A stretch of DNA of 64,000 bases from positions 136,244-200,243 of the forward strand of contig JAEXDA010000019.1 of assembly GCA_023401925.1 (NCBI GenBank). The letters run 5' to 3'. Position 1 is the first letter of the stretch. Every line of letters starts with the position of its first letter. The notes below the pieces were generated by a model, which worked only from the letters and a program-made list of their open reading frames with translations, made no database searches and was not told the origin of the DNA. The translations under genes and the position numbers were made by a program. The stretch is from Bacillota bacterium (GTDB lineage: Bacteria; Bacillota; UBA4882; UBA8346). This document shows, piece by piece, positions 35,114-44,924 of the stretch.

Positions 35114-35971
35114 TCATCCCATTGAACCTTCCGCTGTTCTTTTGGCAACAATTGCAAACTCATTTGAATCCCTCAGAAAAGGAGCTCCGGCCACGTCTGA
35201 AAAAAACTCATTCGCTTCCAGACCATTCTCTGTAAGTTCTAATTCAATCATTTCCGTACTAAAACACTGAAGCCAATTATATACATTTCTTTGCGAGTTT
35301 TCTTCGATGATTGTGTATTTATCAAGAATAAGGTTTTCCGATTCATATTTAAAGCGGTTTACAAAACAATAATAATCATTGGGCAACCAGAATTGGTTCA
35401 GTTGATTCCGTTCATAGATTGCAAATTCTCGGTTTTCCTGAAAATATTTTAAAGAATATCCATCGAATAGAATCGAACCGTTCGGTTTTAACAAACGATG
35501 AAATTGAGTCAATAATCGCTTTCTCTGCAAAGGGCTCAAGGCGCAATAATCACACATAATCATGGTAATCAGATCATATCTTTCATCCGTATGAAAATCC
35601 AGATAATTGGAGCAAATATATTTGATATTCAGACCATTTCTCCAAGCTTCATTTTCTGCATAATCAAGAGACCGCTTTGAAAAATCAATCCCCGTGACTT
35701 TTGCTCCTGCTTGAGCAAACCGGGAAGTGTATAAACCAGGGCCACAACCAAAATCGATAATATTGGAAGTACTGTTGATGGCAAAATGGTCAACCATCCA
35801 TTCCGCCGAATGGTTAATAAAGTGGATATTCCTTGACGCCGCGTCAATCGATTCGTTCAAATGATATTCCAACATTTTTTGAGACGTATGCCCATTAGTC
35901 CATAACTCAGTCGCCGTATAAAACTCAAACGGCGCAGGTTTTCTATTAATTTCTCTTAGCTCGGCGAACAT
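35114..35971 (-). CDS. Class I SAM-dependent methyltransferase
   Basis: 285 residues. Motif I is IIDFGCGPGLYTSRFAQAG, followed by VTGIDFSKRSLDYA (motif II acidic residue) and LITMIMCDYCALSPLQRKRLL, then LLKPNGSILFDGY. No target-recognition domain is obvious; the C-terminus is compatible with a small-molecule methyltransferase. GAGGAGGG site before ATG 35971. Confidence 0.9.
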   Translation of the reverse strand: MFAELREINRKPAPFEFYTATELWTNGHTSQKMLEYHLNESIDAASRNIHFINHSAEWMVDHFAINSTSNIIDFGCGPGLYTSRFAQAGAKVTGIDFSKRSLDYAENEAWRNGLNIKYICSNYLDFHTDERYDLITMIMCDYCALSPLQRKRLLTQFHRLLKPNGSILFDGYSLKYFQENREFAIYERNQLNQFWLPNDYYCFVNRFKYESENLILDKYTIIEENSQRNVYNWLQCFSTEMIELELTENGLEANEFFSDVAGAPFLRDSNEFAIVAKRTAEGSMG

Positions 35972-36061
35972 TCGTTACCCTCCTCTTTCAGCAAGGATTT
36001 ATGCTAAAATCTTTTTTAATTGTTTCGTGTTCTTTCCATTGAAATATAACCTAAAATTAAA

Positions 36062-36118
36062 AAGGGTGGCCGGACAATAAGCCCGTCGCACCCTCCGGCT
36101 GTCAGATGACAGCCACCT
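36062..36118 (-). terminator. Branched hairpin with T-run, possible terminator or small RNA end
   Basis: Minus strand GGTGGC...GCCACC encloses a perfect GGCTGTC-atct-GACAGCC hairpin and a GCCGGA/TCCGGC stem, then CTTTTTAATTTT. About 220 bases past the aminotransferase stop. An AAAGGAG site with a 10-codon ORF (GTG start) lies just before it and ends inside the first hairpin, the layout of an attenuator; downstream is the methyltransferase gene. Confidence 0.5.
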
Positions 36119-36335
36119 CCATTGTAATCTTCACCAGAAAATCACTCCTTTCTTTCGAAAGTCGGCTCCGGAAACCGCAATTTCATTATAATTCCTTAGC
36201 CAAAACGTCTCAAGTTACCAAATGACTATAATAAAAGTCTCCTGATCAACACTTGAAATTGATTTTATTATGATGCTGATTTTGATTTTCCTCGGATTTT
36301 ACAGCAGTTCTGCCATTATTTCTTCATTTCCCAAA
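36119..36335. other. Non-coding stretch below the aminotransferase gene
   Basis: Apart from the 10-codon ORF and hairpin near its left side, nothing recognisable was found. Confidence 0.4.
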
Positions 36336-37634
36336 TTACGACAGAAGTAAACCTCTTCTCCGCAACTCTTGCCCGGCACCAACCAATTCAATACAAATAG
36401 CCACCAACTCCATTGCTTTTTGCAACTCCGCCATGGGTGGAAATGTAGGCGCAATCCGGATATTACGGTCCTCCGGATCTTTGCCGTAAGGAAAAGTAGC
36501 TCCGGCATTGGTCAAAACAACTCCTGCCTGCCCGGCCTTGGCAATTACCTCTTGAGCGCATCCGGGCAAAGTATTGAGACTGATGAAATAGCCTCCGTGA
36601 GGATTACTCCAGGATGCCAAAGCTTTTCCTCCCAGTTTATCGTTTAAGGTTGCCAAAACCATATCAAATTTGGGTTTAATAATAGCGGCATGACGACGCA
36701 TATGGGCTTCAATCCCGGCCCGATCTTTGAAAAACCGCAAATGCCGCAGCTGATTTAATTTATCGGGGCCGATGGTCTGAATGGCAAGTTGCTTTTTGAG
36801 CCAGTTCATGTTGGTTTCGCTACCTGCTATCATTGCGAGACCCGCTCCGGCAAAGCTGATTTTGGAAGTTGAGCCGAACAAAATAGCCCTATCCGGATGG
36901 CCCGCTTTTTTACAAGCTTCTAAAATATTGAGCAGCCGGTCCTGAGTTTCTGTCAAATGATGGATTGCATAGGCATTATCCCAAAAAATCCGAAAATCCC
37001 CCGCTTTAACCGGCATTTTTGCCAGTCTCTCCACAACCTCATCCGAATAGGTAATTCCGGTTGGATTACTGTATTTGGGTACGCACCAGATACCCTTGAT
37101 GGTTGGATCATCCGCTGCCAGTTGTTCAATCTGGTCCATATCCGGGCCATCTGCCACATAGGGAACAGGAATCATGGTAATCCCAAAATACTCACAAATG
37201 GCAAAATGCCTATCATAACCGGGGCCAGGACAAAGAAATTTAACCTCCGGCAACTTGCCCCAAGCTAATTCGCTCCCAGGTAATCCGCGTAACATGGCCC
37301 TGGCAATAAAATCATACATTATGGTTAGGCTTGAATTGCCTCCGAGGATCAATTCCCCGGGATCAACCTCTAAAATCCAAGCCAAAAGTTTTTTAACTTC
37401 GGGGATACCGTCCAGGCCGCCGTAATTTCGACAGTCAACTCCCTCAGATGATTTATAATCGGTTTCACCGAGACAATTGATTAAACCCGTGGAAAGATTC
37501 AGTTGTGCGCTACAGGGTTTACCCCGCGACATATCCAACTTGAGCTTTTGGTCTTGAATATCTTTGTATTGTTTTAATAAACTAAGATGAAGTATTTGTA
37601 ACTGAGAGTCATCCATCTCATTTAACAAGCGCAT
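36336..37634 (-). CDS. PLP-dependent aminotransferase (class I/II fold, PF12897 type)
   Basis: 432 residues. The PLP lysine is in FGSTSKISFAGAG, with cofactor motifs YSNPTGIT and FWDNAYAIHHL and the glycine-rich start LDMSRGKPC. These fit the aspartate aminotransferase-like subgroup found in many Firmicutes and Actinobacteria. Reaction: amino group transfer between an amino acid and a 2-oxo acid; the substrate is not defined. Run of G residues before ATG 37634 acts as ribosome binding site. Confidence 0.9.
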   Translation of the reverse strand: MRLLNEMDDSQLQILHLSLLKQYKDIQDQKLKLDMSRGKPCSAQLNLSTGLINCLGETDYKSSEGVDCRNYGGLDGIPEVKKLLAWILEVDPGELILGGNSSLTIMYDFIARAMLRGLPGSELAWGKLPEVKFLCPGPGYDRHFAICEYFGITMIPVPYVADGPDMDQIEQLAADDPTIKGIWCVPKYSNPTGITYSDEVVERLAKMPVKAGDFRIFWDNAYAIHHLTETQDRLLNILEACKKAGHPDRAILFGSTSKISFAGAGLAMIAGSETNMNWLKKQLAIQTIGPDKLNQLRHLRFFKDRAGIEAHMRRHAAIIKPKFDMVLATLNDKLGGKALASWSNPHGGYFISLNTLPGCAQEVIAKAGQAGVVLTNAGATFPYGKDPEDRNIRIAPTFPPMAELQKAMELVAICIELVGAGQELRRRGLLLS

Positions 37635-37780
37635 AGCCTGCCCCCCCTTTGATTACTTTTTCTATTATACGGGGATTCTTTCACTCTGTCCATTACTTTT
37701 CATACCGGCAGCTCAAGTATTCTGAATACATTACACAAAAAATCTCATCTTAAAATTTCAATCATTGGCTTGCCATCGTT

Positions 37781-38662
37781 CTAAGCGTGAGCCGTAATCG
37801 GGTAGAAAAACCCTCCTTTTAATGAGATATCATTAGGACGGACAAAGAATGTGTAATCTTCGGGTTCATAAGAAGCAGACATGACAGAAATATCTTTAAA
37901 ATCCGGGGTGAAATAAAAAAGCACATTTTTTACCCTTGCGGATGCAATTCTTTGGAAGATAGGTATAAAATCTACTTTTTCCGGAGCAATCACATCATAT
38001 AAATGCAAAGTATCCTCGGTATGTTTGGCAATGACCAACACGCTTAAGTCGTTGAGATAGTGGATATCATGGGAAAAGTTACATAAACAATGCCATAACA
38101 AAATACTTTCCCCACGTTCTATATCAAAAATGTCTGATATTGTTGCTCTTTTATTAACCATCTCAGCCAAAAGCTTCAAATCGCCGTTCTGCTGCAGATT
38201 GAGTTTACGATACTTTCCGGGATACCGCCCATTCAAACGAATTTCGGCGAAAAACCGGCATTCTTTTATGGATGAACGAAAACCAAATTTCGGATAAAAG
38301 TTTTGGACTGTATGATTGGCAAACAAATAAATTAAATCACATTGATCTTCATACTCTTCCAAGACGATGTTCATAAGCTTTGCTGCCAGTCCTCTTCCCC
38401 GGTATTCCGGATCGGTCATTACCGTTCCGATTTGCACAGCACTCATTCTTTTTCCTTGCCGGATGATATCCATCCTGCAGACTGATACATTGGCCAATAC
38501 CCGGTTGGTATCCGCAAAAGAGTAACAAACATAACCATCACTCCAGAAACCAAGCTGATACCACCTTTCAAAATCAATCCCAAAGGTTTTGCCGGCTAAT
38601 TCATTGAAGCTAAGACGGTACCTGGGATCATTTTTATAATCGCTGATGAAATGCAAAGTCAT
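37781..38662 (-). CDS. GNAT family N-acetyltransferase
   Basis: 293 residues. GNAT core with acetyl-CoA loop VMTDPEYRGRGLAAKLMN and the following FANHTVQNFYPKFGF (motif B). The C-terminal 130 residues extend the domain, as in Eis-like or two-domain acetyltransferases. Substrate unknown. GAAAGGAG before ATG 38662. Confidence 0.85.
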   Translation of the reverse strand: MTLHFISDYKNDPRYRLSFNELAGKTFGIDFERWYQLGFWSDGYVCYSFADTNRVLANVSVCRMDIIRQGKRMSAVQIGTVMTDPEYRGRGLAAKLMNIVLEEYEDQCDLIYLFANHTVQNFYPKFGFRSSIKECRFFAEIRLNGRYPGKYRKLNLQQNGDLKLLAEMVNKRATISDIFDIERGESILLWHCLCNFSHDIHYLNDLSVLVIAKHTEDTLHLYDVIAPEKVDFIPIFQRIASARVKNVLFYFTPDFKDISVMSASYEPEDYTFFVRPNDISLKGGFFYPITAHA

Positions 38663-38785
38663 TGGACATCTCCTTTCTTTTCAGCTCCATCAACATTTAA
38701 CCAAGATCTATCGCCAAAAATAATATCTTTTGATAACAGAGTATACATGTCTCAGTCCCCATATTTTTTTACCATGCTGAGTCCC

Positions 38786-39163
38786 CTATCTCTCTTTTTC
38801 GTTTTTTATGACCGCTTCAATTTTCAGCGCATCCATTTCCGAGTCCGCCTCCCAAAATTCGAGGACGGTTTTTTCTTTTAAGAAGCTGGCCGGATCACCA
38901 CAATAACCTAACGGATCCCATGTATTTTGCGGTTTTAATTCCTTAGCCAATTTACCATTCACTTTTTGTGGGTAGAATGTATGCATTACAGCCGTTTCAA
39001 TAGCTCCGGCATGATAGTCCGGTTCATATCTGCTTTTTCGCGGCCAAGGAAAAACAGGGGGATTTTCCATCTTCATATTAAGATTTCCCAGATAATAATC
39101 ACAAGTTTCATCTGGAAGACAATAAGAAAAAGGATTTTTTAATAGTTCATAGAATTTTTGCAA
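38786..39163 (-). pseudogene. Creatininase family fragment
   Basis: The frame carries only the C-terminal part of a creatininase-type amidohydrolase: PDYHAGAIETAVMHTFYPQKV (metal HAG and ET motif) and GDPASFLKEKTVLEFWEAD. The N-terminal half with the other metal ligands is absent. There is no ATG; a TTG at 39163 has no ribosome binding site, and the frame is stopped inside the divergent gene. Full-length members are about twice as long. Confidence 0.65.
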
Positions 39164-39190
39164 AATAGTTCCTGAACTAGGAGGATTTTG

Positions 39191-39949
39191 ATGAAAATTG
39201 CAAAATTACTTTTTTTCTTTTTATTGCCTATATTATTGGTAGGCTGTATCAACTATTCCGAAGAAACCTGGTTGAACGCTGACGGGTCCGGCAAATTATC
39301 CATGGAAATCAGCACCTCCGAGCAATTTGCCGCCTTGATGGCAGGACAAAGTAACCGGAATCCTTTCTCTCAAAAGGAATTAGAACAGCCTTTCAAAGGA
39401 GTTAAAGGAATCCATATAAAAAACGTAAAAATAAACCACCAAAATGGCGACATCGTCTCTACGGTAACTTTGCAATTTAATTCTTTGGAAGCACTGAATC
39501 AAATTAGAAATGGCAACAGCTCCCCGAGTTTTTTGGGCCAAATCCGTTTCTCCAAGGACAAAAAAGGCCGCCTCATTTTTACTCGAACCATTGACAAAAT
39601 GACCCTATCGCAAGGAAAAGAAAACAATGAAACAAATTCCAATGATGATCTCGCCGGAAATATATCAGGTGCTTTACTGTCCGGTTATCACTGGAAGTAT
39701 ACGGTTCATTTCCCCTCCAAAGTAATCAGCGCCAATACCTCCAAGGACAATATCCTTGCCCAAAACAACACGGTTATTTGGAATATTCCTCTTTCGGATC
39801 TGGTCAAAAGCCCTCAAATAATGACCGCGACCCTCAAGGCTCCTTTACCTTGGTTACTCCTTAGCTTTATTGTGGCCGGATTACTGGTCATCCTTGTCGT
39901 TCTGACGGTTACCATTTTAAAATCAAAAACAAAATCCGAGAATCTTTAA
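39191..39949 (+). CDS. Lipoprotein with C-terminal membrane anchor, unknown function
   Basis: 252 residues from ATG 39191 behind a perfect AGGAGG. Signal peptide with lipobox LLVGC at about residues 16-20, a beta-rich middle (ETWLNADGSGKLSMEIS), and a membrane helix near residues 215-240 followed by a KSKTKSE tail. This layout (lipobox plus final TM helix) is like LppM-type bacterial lipoproteins. Function unknown. Confidence 0.8.
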   Translation: MKIAKLLFFFLLPILLVGCINYSEETWLNADGSGKLSMEISTSEQFAALMAGQSNRNPFSQKELEQPFKGVKGIHIKNVKINHQNGDIVSTVTLQFNSLEALNQIRNGNSSPSFLGQIRFSKDKKGRLIFTRTIDKMTLSQGKENNETNSNDDLAGNISGALLSGYHWKYTVHFPSKVISANTSKDNILAQNNTVIWNIPLSDLVKSPQIMTATLKAPLPWLLLSFIVAGLLVILVVLTVTILKSKTKSENL

Positions 39950-40180
39950 GTCCGGTTTTTTTAATATGTCAAAGGAGATTGCCTGAAAGAAACCCTAAAC
40001 CTCTTTTGAGCAGCCCCGGTTCCCTTCTTTGGCAAAAACAGGGCCTTTCTTTCCCACATATGACATTTGTCCTTTTTAAAAAATCTCCATTCCGTTATAC
40101 TCGACCTATCGGTGTAAAAATTTCACGGATGAACCCTTTTTCTAAAGTAAAGCCAAGGAAAACCGTAGGAAGGTGAAAGA

Positions 40181-40879
40181 ATGACAATCATTCCAAACCA
40201 GGAGCTGCTGCAATTCTATATTCAAAAGTTTTCCCTGGATAAAATATTTGAATCAGATTTGAGCGGCAGTATGTCTTTACTTTATTACCCGAAAGGGGAA
40301 CTGATTTGTGAAAGTTCGACCCGGATGCAATCCTTATATTTTTTAGTCTCCGGCAAATTAAAAACATTTACACTCATGGATAACGGCAAATCGCTCCTGC
40401 TCCGGTTTTCAAAACCTTTAGGCGTCATCGGCGAAGTTGAATTTATAAACCAACTCCCGGTAAGCTGCCATGTTGAGGCCCAAATTGATTCTTATCTCAT
40501 TGGGATTCCCTTTTCCGATTTGACCCAATATGCCTATGATGATCCGACATTTTTACGCTTTATTATTTCTCATCTGAGTTATAAACTATATACTGCGGCA
40601 AACGCAGCTTCTCTCAACCAGTTGTATCCCCTTGAAAACCGTTTCGCCAGTTACCTGTTATCGATCAACACCGATGAAAATAACCAGATGCGGATTGAAG
40701 AAATCAAAGCCGATAAATTAACGGAAATCGCTATGCTGCTTGGAACCAGTTACCGGCATTTAAATCGAATCATCCGGCAATTTCGCCAGGACGGTATTAT
40801 TTCTCAAGATAAGGGTTCCCTTACGGTTTTAAATCTTGCCAAGTTGAGGATATTGGCAAAAAAAAATGTTTACGAATAG
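40181..40879 (+). CDS. Crp/Fnr family transcriptional regulator
   Basis: 232 residues. Cyclic-nucleotide-binding-like fold (LYYPKGELICESSTRMQSLYFLVSGKLKTF in pieces, then GVIGEVEFI) and a C-terminal HTH (KLTEIAMLLGTSYRHLNRIIRQF). It resembles YeiL-type members. No cysteine cluster for an iron-sulfur sensor is seen. The 230 bases before it hold no gene; a short frame at 39979 has no proper start. Confidence 0.9.
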   Translation: MTIIPNQELLQFYIQKFSLDKIFESDLSGSMSLLYYPKGELICESSTRMQSLYFLVSGKLKTFTLMDNGKSLLLRFSKPLGVIGEVEFINQLPVSCHVEAQIDSYLIGIPFSDLTQYAYDDPTFLRFIISHLSYKLYTAANAASLNQLYPLENRFASYLLSINTDENNQMRIEEIKADKLTEIAMLLGTSYRHLNRIIRQFRQDGIISQDKGSLTVLNLAKLRILAKKNVYE

Positions 40880-40891
40880 TCAAGGAGAGTG

Positions 40892-40928
40892 TCCAGTGAT
40901 TTATAGCATCAACATTGGATTATCACTG
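40892..40928. repeat. Inverted repeat CCAGTGAT/ATCACTGG
   Basis: Perfect 8-bp arms around a 21-base loop between the Crp/Fnr stop and the Uma2 gene. No T-run; it could be an operator or a weak hairpin. Confidence 0.4.
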
Positions 40929-41019
40929 GGATTTATGATATAGTAAATATATTCCAATTCATCGCCAAACAATAATCGTAAAGTTACATTGAGGTTTAAA
41001 AAATAAAACCGGAGGAAAA

Positions 41020-41625
41020 ATGAAGTATCAAGTCAAGGAAAACCACCCCTGCGCCGCCGGAAAAGAAATTTATACTTACGGGGATTATGAAAAATGGCCT
41101 GAAGACGAACGATGGGAATTAATCGACGGCGTTCCTTATGACATGACGCCAGCCCCTTCCCGCGGGCATCAGGAAATCTTGGGTGCCTTGTATCTCCAGT
41201 TTGCCGCTTACCTGAAAGGAAAGCCTTGCCGGGTTTATTTGGCCCCCTTTGATGTCAGATTGCCGGAAGGCCGGGAAGAAGATGCCCTGATTAAAACTGT
41301 GGTCCAACCGGACTTAACCGTGATTTGCGACCGGACCAAACTGGATGATAAAGGCTGCAAAGGAGCCCCGGATCTGATCATTGAAATTACCTCCCCCCAT
41401 ACTGCCGCCAAAGATGGTAAATTTAAATTGGCTTTGTATGAAAAGGTTGGGGTCAAAGAATTTTGGCTAGTGTATCCTTTGGATGCCACCGTTATGGTAT
41501 TTACCCTCGATAATCACGGAGAATACGGTAAACCGGCAATATTTGCAAAGGATGACCAAATTCCGGTGGGGATATTCTCAGGGGACTTAACGGTGGATTT
41601 GACCCAAGTTTTTGAAATTGATTAA
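41020..41625 (+). CDS. Uma2 family (DUF820) endonuclease-like protein
   Basis: 201 residues. PD-(D/E)xK-fold signatures: WELIDGVPYDM, VVQPDLTVICD, APDLIIEITSPHTAAKDG, VKEFWLV. It lacks the Phd-like N-terminus of the relative at 32294. GGAGG before ATG. Role of the family in bacteria is unsettled. Confidence 0.88.
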   Translation: MKYQVKENHPCAAGKEIYTYGDYEKWPEDERWELIDGVPYDMTPAPSRGHQEILGALYLQFAAYLKGKPCRVYLAPFDVRLPEGREEDALIKTVVQPDLTVICDRTKLDDKGCKGAPDLIIEITSPHTAAKDGKFKLALYEKVGVKEFWLVYPLDATVMVFTLDNHGEYGKPAIFAKDDQIPVGIFSGDLTVDLTQVFEID

Positions 41626-41627
41626 AT

Positions 41628-42683
41628 TCAATACGGATGCAACCCATACCGTTTTAACCCCGAAGACTCATCCAACCCGAACATCAGATTCATATTCTGC
41701 AGGGCAACATGAGCTCCACCCTTGCCGATACTGTCAAGCACGCTGAATATGACGATTCTGCCTCTTTTTTCATCCACATCCAGACCAATATGACAGAAAT
41801 TCGTTCCTGAAACTGCGGCTACCCACGGGTAAGGAACATACTGCCAGGATACTCCCTGTTCTTTGGGTGTATCGATAATCTTCACAAACATTTCAGCTTG
41901 GTAAAATTCTTTATATAAATTAAGTAATTCCTCCCTGCTGGTCCGGAGTTTCGGGAAGCAATGGCAAATATCCAGTATCCCCCGGGTAATGGGTACATAG
42001 GTGGTTGTAAAATGCACCGAAACTTCGGTTTTACTCAAAAGTCCCAACTCTTGCTCGATTTCATAGGTATGCCGGTGATCCACCACATTATAAGGTAATA
42101 AATTATTGCCGATCTCCGGATGATGCAATGGCCGATCCGTTTCGGCCCCTGCCCCGGCTGTTCCCGACAGGCCGTCAATAATGATTTTACCGGTGTCAAT
42201 CAACCCATTTTTAACAAGCGGCGCCAGCCCCAAAATAGCCGCAGAGGAAAAACAGCCGGGATTGGCAATCACCCTGGCTTTGCGGATGCCTTCACGGTGG
42301 AGCTCGGGAATCCCATAGACTGCTTCACCAGCCAGCTGCCAGTCCGAGTGTTCCCTGCCGTAAATTCGCTCCCAATTTTCCCGATCCCGCAGCCGGAAAT
42401 CAGCTCCCAAATCGATTACTTTCGTCCCCTGGTCCAACAGTCCCCTTGCCTGTTTCATAATCTGGCCCGTAGGAAGGGCGGCAAAGACCACATCACAAAA
42501 AGTAGCCTGTTCCGGCTTGATAAAACGCAACCCGGAACCGGTCAAATTGCGGTGAAAGTAATCGAGTTCCCTTTCACCCCGGCTGGTGGCCCAGACGATT
42601 TCCACTTCGGGGTGCTCCAGTAATACCCGTAATACTTCACCGCCCATATAACCCGATCCACCATATACCCCCGCTTTAATCAT
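41628..42683 (-). CDS. argC: N-acetyl-gamma-glutamyl-phosphate reductase
   Basis: 351 residues. Reduces N-acetylglutamyl phosphate to the semialdehyde in arginine synthesis. NADP motif GVYGGSGYMGGEVLRVL, catalytic Cys in VIANPGCFSSAAI, VDHRHTYEIEQEL and HFTTTYVPITRGI. ATG 42683 is preferred over an in-frame GTG three codons upstream. Last gene of the operon behind the ZTP riboswitch; no other arg gene is in the window. Confidence 0.94.
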   Translation of the reverse strand: MIKAGVYGGSGYMGGEVLRVLLEHPEVEIVWATSRGERELDYFHRNLTGSGLRFIKPEQATFCDVVFAALPTGQIMKQARGLLDQGTKVIDLGADFRLRDRENWERIYGREHSDWQLAGEAVYGIPELHREGIRKARVIANPGCFSSAAILGLAPLVKNGLIDTGKIIIDGLSGTAGAGAETDRPLHHPEIGNNLLPYNVVDHRHTYEIEQELGLLSKTEVSVHFTTTYVPITRGILDICHCFPKLRTSREELLNLYKEFYQAEMFVKIIDTPKEQGVSWQYVPYPWVAAVSGTNFCHIGLDVDEKRGRIVIFSVLDSIGKGGAHVALQNMNLMFGLDESSGLKRYGLHPY

Positions 42684-42697
42684 TCCGTACACCGCCT

Positions 42698-43258
42698 TTA
42701 TACTTTAAAATCCGCCTTCAAAATGGCATATTGCTTAATATCCCAGAACCTGCCTTTTGCAAATATCCTTTCCCGGGCAATTCCTTCGAAGCTCATGCCC
42801 ACTTTCTGCATGACCCGGCCCGACTTTTCGTTGGGGAGAAAGTGACAGCATTCGATACGGTTGAGGCCCATTTCTTCAAAAGCAAATCGAATGATCCGGC
42901 AGACCGCTTCCGGCATAATCTCCCGGCCCCAGTAAGGTCTGGCCAGCACATAACCAATTTCGGCTCGCCGATTTTGCATATCGCACCATACAAAACCGGT
43001 GGTTCCGATCAGTTTACCGTTTTCCTTCCATACAATCCCCCAGTCCCCGGCTTCATCTTTTGGATAGCGCAAAATCGTAAATTGAATAAATCCCCTCGTA
43101 TCAGCAATCGTTTGATGAGTATCCCAGGTTACATACCGTGCCACTTCATCATCGGAAGCATATTCGAAGATATCCAGTTCATCATATGGTGTCAGCCTTC
43201 TTAATATCAGTCGTTCCGTTTCCAACTGCGGTGTTCCTCTAAATATCGGTGCCTTCAT
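42698..43258 (-). CDS. GNAT acetyltransferase, RimJ/RimL type
   Basis: 186 residues. Opening LETERLILRRLTPYDELDIFEYASDDEVARYV, acetyl-CoA site RAEIGYVLARPYWGREIMPEAV, and IECCHFLPNEKSGRVMQKVGMSFEG are typical RimJ/L features. May acetylate a protein N-terminus or a small amine. GAGGAG before ATG 43258, 3 bases after the PHP gene. Confidence 0.9.
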   Translation of the reverse strand: MKAPIFRGTPQLETERLILRRLTPYDELDIFEYASDDEVARYVTWDTHQTIADTRGFIQFTILRYPKDEAGDWGIVWKENGKLIGTTGFVWCDMQNRRAEIGYVLARPYWGREIMPEAVCRIIRFAFEEMGLNRIECCHFLPNEKSGRVMQKVGMSFEGIARERIFAKGRFWDIKQYAILKADFKV

Positions 43259-43261
43259 TGA

Positions 43262-44101
43262 TTACTCCTCTTTCCGGATATTGCCCAGATCCAATTGGGA
43301 AAGGTGAATGTCGGGTATTCCCAAACATCTGACACTGACAAATTGGCCATGGCAATCGGAACCGCCGGTTACCGCCAAATGATTCTCCCTGCATATCTCC
43401 AGACAGTATTCGGTGATTGCCCGGTTGTTCTCCGGATGATAGCATTCGATACCCTTAATGCCCTGGCCAATCATAAATCCAACCAACGTTTGATAGTCGG
43501 GGTCATAAAAAGAAGCACCCGGATGCGCCAATATGGAAACCCCACCGGCGTCATGAATAGCCACGGCTGCTTCGGCAGGAGCGGCAAAGGTGAGCCTCTC
43601 AAAGGGATTCCCCCATTCCTTAAAAAGTTGAAAAAAATCCTGATAATTGTGACATAGCTTTTTATCAATCAAGTAATTGAGGGCTTTCCAGCCGCCCCGC
43701 TCTCTCCGGTTTGTATAGGCTTGATACTCTGAAAAGGACAGCGTTGAATATTTTGTTTCAAGATACCGGATACTGTCGTCGTCCTTCGCATCAATCAACT
43801 TTTTGTTGGTATTCAGAAGGGTCTGTAATTGAGTGTTCACCGGGTCGATTCCCAAACCGAGAATGTGGTAATTCCGCCCTTGATGGCTTGTGTTAATTTC
43901 CACGCCAGGGATGAATAAAAGCCCCGATTGATAAGCCAGAGCGGCCACATCCTTTAGATTTTCGGTGGAATCATGATCGGTGACGGCGAAAAGTTCAATA
44001 CCCGCTTTTACAAGGTTGGAAACCAGTTCTTCCGGACTCCAGGTACCGTCGGAAGCTGTGGTATGAAGATGCAAGTCCACTCTTGGATCATTCTTCGCCA
44101 A
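43262..44101 (-). CDS. PHP domain phosphoesterase (TrpH/RNase AM-like)
   Basis: 279 residues. Metal-binding PHP motifs: VDLHLHTTASDGTWSPEELV, AVTDHDSTEN, FIPGVEINT, LAHPGASF and GGSDCHGQ. Relatives degrade short RNAs or nucleotide 3',5'-bisphosphates. TTG start at 44101 with AGGAG upstream; overlaps the alpha/beta hydrolase gene by 14 bases. Confidence 0.9.
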   Translation of the reverse strand: MAKNDPRVDLHLHTTASDGTWSPEELVSNLVKAGIELFAVTDHDSTENLKDVAALAYQSGLLFIPGVEINTSHQGRNYHILGLGIDPVNTQLQTLLNTNKKLIDAKDDDSIRYLETKYSTLSFSEYQAYTNRRERGGWKALNYLIDKKLCHNYQDFFQLFKEWGNPFERLTFAAPAEAAVAIHDAGGVSILAHPGASFYDPDYQTLVGFMIGQGIKGIECYHPENNRAITEYCLEICRENHLAVTGGSDCHGQFVSVRCLGIPDIHLSQLDLGNIRKEE

Positions 44102-44909
44102 TTCTTCTCCTCATTTCCTCCCGGAGGATTTCATAAAAAAGCTCTTTCGCATACCTTTCTTTCCAGGGATTATGTCCGCATTTTTCAAGAACATGAATCC
44201 ATAAGTCTTTAATCCTTTTTTCCAGGGGCAATCTCACGCCGTTCAAGGGGTGGGGATCATATTCGCCATGGATGATTGTGACCGGGCAGGTTATTTTCCC
44301 GGCAAGCTCCAGCAATTTACCACTTTCGCGCATTCCAGAAGCCTCGGCCCAGATAGCGCTATACATATCCCCGCAAACCGGCAAACAATCCTCTTGATCG
44401 GTCCTAATTTCAACAGCGCAATAATTGTCAGCCTCTTCCACCAACTCACCCAGCTGCTGCAGTAATTGATCCTTATTGACGGTTTCAGGGGCACTGACTG
44501 CGGCAAGCAGCGCATGATATTGGGCGGTTTCCGATTGATTGAAATGAGCCCTTCGGTTTTTGTCGATTTCGGCCACATATTGGCCTTCAAAAGGGCCGCA
44601 CCCGACGAGAATCAGCTTTTTTACTTTCAGCGGATATTCCGCTGCATAAATAAACCCCAGCCAAGCGCCCCAGGAATGGCCGATTAACGAAACCGGTCCT
44701 TCACAGCCGGCGGATATGACCTCGTCAAGTTCCTGCAATAATCCCGCCACGGAAGATTTCCTTTGCAGAGGTTCGATTACCCCGTAATCTTTGGATAATT
44801 CCCGGGCTATGGCAGCAACGGTTCCCAGAGCGCCGGGCCCGCCGTGAACGACTATCGCCTGATAAGGCTTAGCGCCATAATACCGGGCATTAACGTTGGA
44901 ATTTACCAT
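44088..44909 (-). CDS. Alpha/beta hydrolase
   Basis: 273 residues. Oxyanion motif VVHGGPGALGTVAAIA, nucleophile Ser in LIGHSWGAWLGF, acid in IIHGEYDPHPL, and late His in LEKCGHNPWKERYA: a full catalytic triad. Substrate unknown. GGGGGG site before ATG 44909, 15 bases after the AICAR transformylase stop. Confidence 0.9.
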   Translation of the reverse strand: MVNSNVNARYYGAKPYQAIVVHGGPGALGTVAAIARELSKDYGVIEPLQRKSSVAGLLQELDEVISAGCEGPVSLIGHSWGAWLGFIYAAEYPLKVKKLILVGCGPFEGQYVAEIDKNRRAHFNQSETAQYHALLAAVSAPETVNKDQLLQQLGELVEEADNYCAVEIRTDQEDCLPVCGDMYSAIWAEASGMRESGKLLELAGKITCPVTIIHGEYDPHPLNGVRLPLEKRIKDLWIHVLEKCGHNPWKERYAKELFYEILREEMRRRIGEE

Positions 44910-44924
44910 GACCGATCCCCCCGT

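Noticed and set aside
39979..40176. 65-codon ORF before the Crp/Fnr gene
   Set aside because: TTG start only one base after the AAAGGAG site, poor spacing; looks like a regulatory region.
41628..42683. Full arginine operon
   Set aside because: Only argC is present; no argJ, argB or argD nearby.
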